A stretch of DNA of 10,190 bases from Kiritimatiellia bacterium (lineage in GTDB: Bacteria > Verrucomicrobiota > Kiritimatiellia > RFP12 > UBA1067). The notes below the pieces were generated by a model. It was given only the letters and a program-made list of their open reading frames with translations. It did not search any database and was not told the DNA's origin. This document shows, piece after piece, positions 1 through 5,364 of this stretch. The stretch spans positions 1-10,190 of the forward strand of contig JAFPYE010000006.1 of assembly GCA_017412325.1 (NCBI GenBank), in the 5' to 3' direction. The translations under genes and the position numbers were made by a program. How positions within the stretch are numbered: position 1 is the first letter of the stretch; every line of letters starts with the position of its first letter.

Positions 1-689
1 ACGGTGACGGCGGGCCCGTCGGCGGTGTGGCGCGCCAGGATCGCATCAATCGCGCGCCGCGCGCCCTCGTTCGCGGCAGGGATGACAAGTTCGACGTCCT
101 TCAGCTGCCGGGTCGCCGCCAGCATCGTCGGGAGGCACCGCTCGATTTCGCCAAGGCGCGAGCCCGGCAGGAGCGCGACGAGCCGCGCGCCCGCGCCGTC
201 GGCGCGCCGCGTGGCGCCGGTTGCGACAACGGCGCCGAATTCTTCCGCCAGGGGGTGTCCCACGAAAGTCGCGAACCCGGGCGTGAAGAGCGACGGCTCG
301 AACGGGAAGAAGCAGCACAGGCGGTCGAGCGCGGCCTCGATCTTCGGGATGCGCCCCGCGCGCCACGCCCACACCTGCGGGCAGACGACGTGCACGGCGC
401 GGATGCCCTTCGCCTTCGCGTAGGCCGCAAGCTTCAGGTTCATCCCCGGATAGTCGATGGTGCAGACGACGTCGGGCCGCCACGCGTCGATCGCCCGCGT
501 CATCGTCCGCTTGACGCGGAGGAAGAAGAAGAGCTTCTTGAGCACCGCCCAGAAGCCCATGACGGCGAGGTCCGCCGTCCGGAAGCCGTAGTCGCCGTAG
601 CCGCGCACCTCATGCGCGCCCAGGAGCGCCTTCAGGCGGTTGGCGTACAGGAGCCCCGACTCCTCGCCCGCGAGCAGCAAGATCTTCAT
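1..689 (-). CDS. lpxB: Lipid-A-disaccharide synthase LpxB, N-terminal part (runs off the window)
   Basis: Glycosyltransferase (GT19 family) that joins UDP-2,3-diacylglucosamine to lipid X to give the lipid A disaccharide, at the inner face of the inner membrane. About 229 residues are visible; the family is usually about 380, so the C-terminal UDP-binding half is missing. Recognisable segments are LAVMGF (41-46), IDYPGMNLKL (78-87), VCPQVWAWR (102-110), FFPFEPSLF (127-135), VGHPLAEEF (143-151) and LLPGSRLGEIE (173-183), all typical of LpxB. The start ATG overlaps the lpxI stop as ATGA, with no clear Shine-Dalgarno, so translation is probably coupled to lpxI. Oddity: the N-terminal motif reads GEESGLLY where the family normally has GExSGD, and the stretch to LAVMG is about ten residues shorter than in E. 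coli (from memory). Identity is secure; activity of the full protein cannot be judged. Confidence 0.95.
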   Translation of the reverse strand, partial: MKILLLAGEESGLLYANRLKALLGAHEVRGYGDYGFRTADLAVMGFWAVLKKLFFFLRVKRTMTRAIDAWRPDVVCTIDYPGMNLKLAAYAKAKGIRAVHVVCPQVWAWRAGRIPKIEAALDRLCCFFPFEPSLFTPGFATFVGHPLAEEFGAVVATGATRRADGAGARLVALLPGSRLGEIERCLPTMLAATRQLKDVELVIPAANEGARRAIDAILARHTADGPAVT

Positions 690-1519
690 GGCCGCAAAGG
701 TGCCGCCGGCAGTCCCGAATCGACGCCGACGAGCGCGATGCCGTGCGCGTTCGCATAGTCGATGACCGCCGCCTTGTCGAGCAGAACGAGGCGGCCCGCC
801 TGGAAAACGAGCGCCGTCGCGCCCGCGCGCTTCATCACCTTCAGCGTCTTCAGCCCGACGACGGGGATGTCGAAGCGCATGTCGTGGCCGACGCGCGCGG
901 CCTTGTAGACGACCGCGCCCGCGCCGCCGAGCCGACCGCCTCGCTTGATGGCGGCGTTGGTACCCTCGAACGCCTCCACCGCCAGCACCATGCCCGACTT
1001 CACCATCACCGTCTGGCCGACGTCGTGGTGGCCGATGTCGCGCACGACGTGTTCGGCGTGGACGGCGTCGCTCTGCTCCTCCGGCGTCAGCCCGCGCGTC
1101 GTCAGTTCGCCCACGCCGGGGATCGCGTCGTCCATGTAGCAGCTCGCGGGCAGGATCGGCACGCCGACCGCCGCGAACTTTTCCGCCAGCTTGCCGAAGA
1201 TCGAATGCGCGTTCTTGACCTTGAGCTCCGCGAGCCACGCGCGCGCCTCGCGGTCGAACGCCGCGCGGAAGAGCGACAGCGGATTCACCTGCCCCGCCAG
1301 GCACGCGCCCTCGTAGCCCTGCTCGCCGCACCAGCGGATGCCCTCGGCAACCTGCCGGAGCGTCATCCAGCGCACGTGGTCGGCCGCCTGCGCGGTCGCC
1401 CGGTCGGTCGAGCCCTTGACCGCGAGGCAATCCACCTGGCCGACGCCGGCGCGTTTCGCGCCCTCGATCAGAAGGCGCGGATACGAGCCGCGGCCGGAAA
1501 CGACAATCAACTTTTCCAT
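686..1519 (-). CDS. lpxI: UDP-2,3-diacylglucosamine pyrophosphatase LpxI (DUF1009 family)
   Basis: Hydrolyses UDP-2,3-diacylglucosamine to lipid X and UMP, the step before LpxB; LpxI is the non-homologous replacement for LpxH. The 277-residue product matches the family length (about 270-285). Family segments seen are GRGSYPRLL (9-17), the substrate-facing DVGQTVMVKSGMVLAVEAFEGT (start 166), KAARVGHDMRFDIPVVG (206-222) and a C-terminal AGRLVLLDKAAVI (241-253). Asp217 in RFDIPVVG sits in the conserved acidic motif. I chose ATG 1519 because the protein then starts MEKLIVVSGRG, as in the family; an upstream in-frame ATG at 1576 would lie inside the acpP terminator. There is no Shine-Dalgarno before this ATG. 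The stop overlaps the lpxB start (ATGA), so the enzymes making and using lipid X are made together. Confidence 0.93.
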   Translation of the reverse strand: MEKLIVVSGRGSYPRLLIEGAKRAGVGQVDCLAVKGSTDRATAQAADHVRWMTLRQVAEGIRWCGEQGYEGACLAGQVNPLSLFRAAFDREARAWLAELKVKNAHSIFGKLAEKFAAVGVPILPASCYMDDAIPGVGELTTRGLTPEEQSDAVHAEHVVRDIGHHDVGQTVMVKSGMVLAVEAFEGTNAAIKRGGRLGGAGAVVYKAARVGHDMRFDIPVVGLKTLKVMKRAGATALVFQAGRLVLLDKAAVIDYANAHGIALVGVDSGLPAAPLRP

Positions 1520-1526
1520 GTCGCAC

Positions 1527-1557
1527 AGTATATCAAAAAAGCGAACGGGCGCGGCAA
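1527..1557 (-). promoter_or_regulatory. Candidate promoter for lpxI-lpxB, possibly giving a leaderless mRNA
   Basis: On the minus strand TATACT (1527-1532) is a good -10 hexamer. A TTGCCG -35 candidate (1552-1557) lies 19 bases upstream, inside the acpP terminator hairpin, which is a long spacer and a weak match. Initiation about seven bases past the -10 would fall at 1519-1521, on or next to the lpxI ATG, which also lacks a Shine-Dalgarno. Because a terminator separates lpxI from acpP, some promoter is expected here, but this one is inferred. Confidence 0.35.
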
Positions 1558-1602
1558 AAGCGCCGCGCCCATTCAACCAACCAACAAACCGAAGGTTCGC
1601 TT
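1535..1602 (-). terminator. Branched intrinsic terminator after acpP
   Basis: On the minus strand a perfect 9-bp GC-only hairpin (arms 1562-1570 and 1547-1555, six-base loop) is followed by an 8-base segment 1539-1546 that pairs perfectly with 1595-1602, just after and overlapping the acpP stop codon. Six T residues follow (1540-1535), two of them in the outer stem. The result is a coaxial or three-way stem closing directly onto a U tract, a convincing Rho-independent terminator that should separate acpP from lpxI-lpxB. Confidence 0.85.
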
Positions 1603-1852
1603 AGGCCTCTTCGCCGTAGCCCTTCGACTTGAGGTAGTCGACAACCTTGCCGACCGTCGTAAGCTTCTCGGCATCCTCTTCGGGGATCGCCGCACCAAAT
1701 TCTTCCTCGAACGCCATGATGAGCTCAACCGTGTCGAGCGAGTCCGCGCCGAGATCGTCGACAAACGACGCCTCCGCCGTGACCTGTTCGGCATTGACGC
1801 CGAGCTGCTCAACGATGATGTCTTTCACGCGTTCTTCAAGCTTGCCTGCCAT
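1601..1852 (-). CDS. acpP: Acyl carrier protein
   Basis: Small acidic carrier that holds growing acyl chains on a 4'-phosphopantetheine arm for type II fatty acid synthesis and donates acyl groups to lipid A and phospholipid enzymes. It has 83 residues, the usual length. The attachment motif [12 protein letters not shown] places the modified serine at Ser38. Helix 2 is followed by the acidic [17 protein letters not shown], and the C-terminal helix by [13 protein letters not shown]. The start ATG has a clear Shine-Dalgarno AAGGAG (1861-1866) eight bases upstream. It lies 70 bases after fabG, has its own strong promoter in that gap and a terminator directly behind it, so it can be made in excess of the fab enzymes, as is usual for this abundant protein. 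No fabF follows, unlike the E. coli cluster. Confidence 0.98.
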   Translation of the reverse strand: MAGKLEERVKDIIVEQLGVNAEQVTAEASFVDDLGADSLDTVELIMAFEEEFGAAIPEEDAEKLTTVGKVVDYLKSKGYGEEA

Positions 1853-1883
1853 TTTGTTTTCTCCTTATGTTTGGGATGTTGGT

Positions 1884-1913
1884 ATTATACTATAATTTGG
1901 TTCCGCTTGACAA
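1884..1913 (-). promoter_or_regulatory. Sigma-70-type promoter of acpP
   Basis: On the minus strand TTGTCA (1908-1913) and a perfect TATAAT (1884-1889) are separated by 18 bases. Transcription should start near 1877, giving a leader of about 25 bases with AAGGAG at 1861-1866. The gap is strikingly AT-rich against its GC-rich surroundings. Both hexamers sit in near-palindromes (1906-1914 and 1884-1896), but in the plus direction their order is wrong for a promoter. The -35 lies just after the fabG stop codon. Confidence 0.85.
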
Positions 1914-1922
1914 GGGGGCAAA

Positions 1923-2687
1923 TCAGCCGATCATGCCGCCGTTGACGGAGATGATCTGGCCCGTCACGTACGACGCGTCGTCGCCCGCCAGCCACGCCAC
2001 CGCCTTGGCGATGTCCTCGGCCGTGCCGAAGCGCTTGAGCGGGATCGTGTCCATGTACGCCTTGCGCACGTCCTCGCTCAGCACGTCCGTCATCTTCGAC
2101 TGGATGAAGCCGGGCGCGACCGCGTTGCAGCGGATGTTGCGCGAGCCGAGTTCCTTCGCCGTCGTCTTGGTGAGCGCGATCACGCCGCCCTTCGACGCCG
2201 TGTAGTTCGCCTGCCCTGCGTTGCCCATGATGCCGACGACGGAAGCGATGTTGACGATCGAGCCGCCGAGCTGCGTGCCGTCCGCCGCCTTGTTCTTCAT
2301 CATCGGCCGCGCGACCGCGCGCGTGAAGAGGAACGTGCCCTTCAGGTTGACGTTCAGGACCGCGTCCCAGTCCTCGTCGCTCATGCGCATCAGGAGCCCG
2401 TCCTTCGTGATGCCGGCGTTGTTGACCATGATGTCCACGCGGCCGAAGTCGGCGAGTACCGCCTTGACGCACGCATCGACTTCCGCCGACGCCGCCACGT
2501 TCACGCCGTAGCCCTTCGCCTCGACGCCGAACGCCTTGAGCGCCGCGACCGTCTCGTCGCACCACTCCGCCTTCAGGTCGCAGATCGCGACGTTCGCGCC
2601 GCACGCCGCCAGTTTCTTCGCAATCGCCGCGCCGATGCCGCGCGCCGCGCCGGTGACAATCGCCACCTTGCCTTTGAGGTTGTTCAT
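1923..2687 (-). CDS. fabG: 3-oxoacyl-[acyl-carrier-protein] reductase FabG
   Basis: NADPH-dependent short-chain dehydrogenase/reductase that reduces beta-ketoacyl-ACP to beta-hydroxyacyl-ACP in the fatty acid elongation cycle. The 254 residues form a single Rossmann domain: cofactor motif TGAARGIG (12-19), NNAG (89-92), catalytic Asn114 in NVNLKG, Ser149 in IASVVG, and Tyr162/Lys166 in YTASK. MGNAGQANY (154-162) and the ending SVNGGMIG are FabG hallmarks that separate it from generic family members. The start ATG has AAGGA (2696-2700) eight bases upstream. It lies between fabD and acpP, the classical fab order. An insertion-like KNKAADGTQLGG (131-142) before the serine strand is longer than in E. 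coli FabG. No separate promoter is obvious upstream; the 96-base gap to fabD holds a heptad repeat. Confidence 0.97.
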   Translation of the reverse strand: MNNLKGKVAIVTGAARGIGAAIAKKLAACGANVAICDLKAEWCDETVAALKAFGVEAKGYGVNVAASAEVDACVKAVLADFGRVDIMVNNAGITKDGLLMRMSDEDWDAVLNVNLKGTFLFTRAVARPMMKNKAADGTQLGGSIVNIASVVGIMGNAGQANYTASKGGVIALTKTTAKELGSRNIRCNAVAPGFIQSKMTDVLSEDVRKAYMDTIPLKRFGTAEDIAKAVAWLAGDDASYVTGQIISVNGGMIG

Positions 2688-2722
2688 GGTTGGTTTCCTT
2701 GATTGGTTGTTAAATGACCTGT

Positions 2723-2778
2723 TAGACGAGAGACACGAGACGAGATCCCCGCGTCTCTCGTCCCACGTCCAGCGTCCA
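2723..2778. repeat. Heptad-periodic inverted repeat between fabD and fabG
   Basis: The gap reads as eight consecutive 7-base units. On the plus strand three units of the type nAGACnn (2723-2743) are followed by a centre GATCCCC (2744-2750) and four units of the type nCGTCyn (2751-2778), which is the complementary motif. Within it 2725-2734 and 2753-2762 form a perfect 10-bp stem with an 18-base loop. No T tract follows, so it is not a standard intrinsic terminator. It could be a dispersed intergenic repeat, a processing or attenuation stem between fabD and fabG, or a slippage product. Confidence 0.7.
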
Positions 2779-2783
2779 TTCCC

Positions 2784-3704
2784 TTAGCCGAGCAACGCGA
2801 CCGTTGCGTCGAGCGACGCGAGGTCGCCGACGTTCGCGGTGACGAGCGCGGCGTCGATCTTCTTGACGAGGCCTGAGAGCACCTTGCCGGGACCGAACTC
2901 GACGAAGCGCGTGCAGCCCATCGCCTTGGCGCAGTCGACGTCCGCCGCCCAGTTGGTCGTGCCCGTCACCTGCTCCAGCATCGTCGCCTTGATTTCGCCG
3001 GGGTCGGACGAATGCGGCTTGCCGGTGACGTTGGAGAGCACCGGGAACTGCGGCGCCTTGAACGTGATCGTCTCCAGGATCGGCGCAAGCTTCTCGCGCG
3101 CCGGCGCCATGAACGGCGAATGGAACGCGCCCGCCGTGGCGAGCGGGATTGCGCGCTTGATGCCGAGCTCCTTCGCGACGGTCGCCGCGTTCGCGACCGC
3201 GTCCTTCGAGCCGGACAGCACCTGCTGCGCCGCCGAATTGACGTTCGCGACCGTGCAGCCCGTCTTCGCGCACAGCTCCGCCAGCTGCTCCGCGCTCGCG
3301 CCGACGATGGCAATCATCCCCGAGGGCGTCGCCTCGCACGCCTCCTGCATGAAGCGGCCGCGCGCCTCCAGCACCGTCAGCGTCGAATCGAAGTCGAGGA
3401 CGCCCGCCGCGCAGAGGGCGCCCCACTCGCCGAGCGAGAGCCCCGCCGCGCACGCGAACGGCGTCGGGCGCTTCTTCTGGAGCGCGCGGTACGCCGCGTA
3501 GCTCGTCACGAAAATCGCCGGTTGGCAGACGTTGGACTTCGTCAGCTCCTCCGCCGGACCCTCAAAGCAGATTTTCTTCAGGTCGAAGCCGAGCACGGCG
3601 TTCGCCTTGTCGAAGAGCGTCCTCGCCTCGGCGTCCGCCTCGGCAAAGTCCTTGCCCATGCCGGGCACCTGCGCGCCCTGGCCCGCAAAAATGCAACAGT
3701 CCAT
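2784..3704 (-). CDS. fabD: Malonyl-CoA:ACP transacylase FabD
   Basis: Moves the malonyl group from CoA to ACP, supplying the extender unit for type II fatty acid synthesis. At 306 residues it matches the family (E. coli about 309). Seen in order: N-terminal FAGQGAQVPGMG (6-17), nucleophile Ser90 in the elbow GLSLGEW (88-94), Arg117 in EARGRFMQ for the malonyl carboxylate, catalytic His195 in GAFHSPFM (192-199), LSNVTG (a conserved family strand) and FVEFGPGKVL near the end. The residue before the nucleophile is Leu instead of the His of E. coli FabD; this form occurs in other phyla. ATG 3704 has GGGAG (3713-3717) eight bases upstream. It starts 18 bases after the surface-repeat gene, so the two are probably co-transcribed, and it precedes fabG and acpP. 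No fabH is adjacent. Confidence 0.97.
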   Translation of the reverse strand: MDCCIFAGQGAQVPGMGKDFAEADAEARTLFDKANAVLGFDLKKICFEGPAEELTKSNVCQPAIFVTSYAAYRALQKKRPTPFACAAGLSLGEWGALCAAGVLDFDSTLTVLEARGRFMQEACEATPSGMIAIVGASAEQLAELCAKTGCTVANVNSAAQQVLSGSKDAVANAATVAKELGIKRAIPLATAGAFHSPFMAPAREKLAPILETITFKAPQFPVLSNVTGKPHSSDPGEIKATMLEQVTGTTNWAADVDCAKAMGCTRFVEFGPGKVLSGLVKKIDAALVTANVGDLASLDATVALLG

Positions 3705-3722
3705 CGTGGTGACTCCCGTCTC

Positions 3723-4463
3723 TTAGAAGCGCGCGTTGGCGAACGGAAGGACGTAGGGCGCCTCGCCGTCGTTGATCAGGTTGAGAACGCCGATCTGGAG
3801 GCCCTCGAACTGGCCGGCCGCGTTGAAGACGCCCAGCTGCAGCCCTTCGCCCGTCTGCACCGCATAGTTGATGAGGCCGATCTGCAGGCCGGTCATGTTC
3901 TCGGCGAAGTTGACGAGGCCGACGCTACCGCCGGTGAATTCGTTGTCCGTCTGGTTCCAGACGCCCAGCTGCAGGCCGACGCCGACGCCCGTCGTCACGT
4001 TGGCGGGGGCGACCTGCAGGCCGTAGAAGCCGCCGTTCACGTTGACGAGACCGGCCGCCTGGATGCCCGCCAGCTCCTCGGGGTTGTAGTTGACGAAGCC
4101 TGCGAGCTGGATGCCGCCCGCTTCGCCCTTCGCCACGTTGCCGACGCCGCCGAGCTGGATGCCGTAGGCACTGTCGCCCACCCAGTTGAACGCCGCCGCC
4201 TGGATGCCCGCGAAGTCCCCGTAGGTCAGGCCGACAAGCCCTCCGTCGATGCCGTAGACGTCGAGGCTGCGCGCCAAAACCGCGTCGAGCCGGACGCCCC
4301 AGACGCGCCACGCCGAATAAGGAACCGTGCACGGCAGCTGCAGCGGCGAGGCCAGGCCCCACTCGATCGGCGTCACGTAGTGCCGCTCCTCCTTGATGAC
4401 CGTCTTGGCAAACGCTCCGCTCGCCATCACGGCCAGCGCCGACAACACCAACAGTTTCTTCAT
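3723..4463 (-). CDS. Secreted GLQ-repeat surface protein (LA_2272-like)
   Basis: A 246-residue exported protein of unknown function. It starts with a signal peptide, MKKLLVLSALAVMASGAFA, with likely cleavage after Ala19. Residues about 74-235 consist of some eleven degenerate repeats of 14-16 residues with the pattern G-(I/L)-Q-(hydrophobic)-x-x-x-N, starting near residues 74, 86, 101, 117, 133, 148, 163, 178, 192, 207 and 221. This matches the style of the family NCBI calls LA_2272 family surface repeat-containing proteins. The last residue is Phe (PFANARF), as in outer-membrane beta-barrel proteins, and the alternating pattern fits beta strands, so an outer-membrane or surface location is inferred. 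AAGGA (4473-4477) lies nine bases before the ATG. Its place between dapF and fabD is odd for a surface protein. Confidence 0.85.
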   Translation of the reverse strand: MKKLLVLSALAVMASGAFAKTVIKEERHYVTPIEWGLASPLQLPCTVPYSAWRVWGVRLDAVLARSLDVYGIDGGLVGLTYGDFAGIQAAAFNWVGDSAYGIQLGGVGNVAKGEAGGIQLAGFVNYNPEELAGIQAAGLVNVNGGFYGLQVAPANVTTGVGVGLQLGVWNQTDNEFTGGSVGLVNFAENMTGLQIGLINYAVQTGEGLQLGVFNAAGQFEGLQIGVLNLINDGEAPYVLPFANARF

Positions 4464-4497
4464 TTTTGGTTTTCCTTGCTTAGCGGCATCGGCGGCC

Positions 4498-4545
4498 TAT
4501 CCGCCAACGCACGGATATTTTCTCAAATTATCCGCCCAAAATCAA
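4498..4545 (-). promoter_or_regulatory. Candidate promoter with overlapping dyad upstream of the surface-repeat gene
   Basis: On the minus strand TTGATT (4540-4545) and GAAAAT (4517-4522) are 17 bases apart, and a TG one base before the latter makes an extended -10. The start would be near 4510, giving a leader of about 47 bases. The -10 sits inside a 23-base dyad (4512-4534; 6-bp arms CGGATA/TATCCG plus three inner pairs). The octamer TATCCGCC (plus strand) occurs twice, at 4498-4505 and 4529-4536, 31 bases apart. Together they look like an operator region, but no known regulator site is recognised. Confidence 0.4.
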
Positions 4546-4553
4546 CTGCAATC

Positions 4554-5360
4554 TCACTCTTCGACCATGTCGAGGGCGTCCCAGTCGATCTCGCCCGAAA
4601 AGACGCGCTTGACCGGTCCCGTCAGCGTCACGCCCGAAAACTGCGCGCCGTCCCACGTGCCGTCCACCGTCAGGTCGTAGCCCTGGAACGTCTTGACGTG
4701 CACGGGGAACGAAAGCCCGTAGTCCGCGACGCCGATGACCGCCGCCGCGACCGAGCCCGTCCCGCACGCGCCCGTCTCGCACTCGCAGCCGCGCTCGTAG
4801 GTGCGGATCGTCACGCGGTTCGGCGGGCGGTAGACGACGAAGTCGACGTTCGTCCCGTCCGGCGCAAACGCCTCGCTCATGCGGATGCGCCGCCCCTCGC
4901 CCTCCACGTCCGTCTTCGCGAGGTTCTCGACCGGCACGATCTTGTGCGGCACGCCCGCGACGCAGAAGTCCTCGCCGAAGTCCTTGGGCGGCGGCACCGC
5001 GATCTTGACGAGCCCGTCGCCCAGGATCTCCGCCTCCACCAGCCCCGCCGCCGTCTCGAAGCGCATCGTGTCGCCGCGCGCCGCGCCGATTTCGCGCGCG
5101 AACGCCGCCACGCACCGCGCGCCGTTGCCGCAGAGGTCCGCCTCGGTGCCGTCGGGGTTGAAGAAGCGCATGCGGAAGTCCGCCGCGTCCGAGCCGGGCC
5201 GCTGCACCAGCAGCACGCCCTCGCAGCCAATGCCGTCGGGGCGCGTCGCCAGCGCCGCGATCCGGCGATGGTCGTCGCTCGCGAAGCTCCCGTCGCGGTC
5301 GTCCACGAGGACGAAGTCGTTGCCCGCCCCGTGCATCTTGACAAACTTGATGGTCTTCAT
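4554..5360 (-). CDS. dapF: Diaminopimelate epimerase
   Basis: Cofactor-independent epimerase that turns LL-diaminopimelate into meso-diaminopimelate for lysine and peptidoglycan cross-bridges; cytoplasmic. The 268 residues match the family (about 275). The start MKTIKFVKMHGAGNDFVLVDD is canonical. The two catalytic cysteines are Cys77 in EADLCGNGARC and Cys199 in ETGACGTGS, one from each pseudo-symmetric half. The loop before the second reads ERGCECETGACGTG (189-202); it is one residue longer than the E. coli-type ERGxGET loop and carries two extra cysteines (192, 194). The ATG follows the prc stop by four bases, and the only Shine-Dalgarno-like sequence is GGGA (5370-5373) inside prc, so translation is likely coupled. 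It appears to be the last gene of the dxs-led operon, though no T-tract terminator follows it. Confidence 0.97.
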   Translation of the reverse strand: MKTIKFVKMHGAGNDFVLVDDRDGSFASDDHRRIAALATRPDGIGCEGVLLVQRPGSDAADFRMRFFNPDGTEADLCGNGARCVAAFAREIGAARGDTMRFETAAGLVEAEILGDGLVKIAVPPPKDFGEDFCVAGVPHKIVPVENLAKTDVEGEGRRIRMSEAFAPDGTNVDFVVYRPPNRVTIRTYERGCECETGACGTGSVAAAVIGVADYGLSFPVHVKTFQGYDLTVDGTWDGAQFSGVTLTGPVKRVFSGEIDWDALDMVEE

Positions 5361-5364
5361 GGCG

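Noticed and set aside
88..94. FabD nucleophile elbow GLSLGEW with Leu in place of His as a loss-of-function sign (residue numbers of FabD)
   Set aside because: Ser90, Arg117 and His195 are all present and the GLSLGE form is, to my knowledge, found in functional FabD of other phyla.
1520..1576. Extending lpxI to the upstream in-frame ATG at 1576
   Set aside because: The added residues would be encoded by the acpP terminator hairpin and U tract and have no counterpart in the LpxI family.
1891..1912. Plus-strand promoter from TATAAT (1891-1896) and TTGACA (1907-1912)
   Set aside because: In the plus direction the -10 comes before the -35, so the pair cannot work; they arise because the minus-strand hexamers are near-palindromic.
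4491..4505. GGCGG/CCGCC hairpin as a terminator after dapF
   Set aside because: The stem has only five pairs and no T tract follows on the minus strand.
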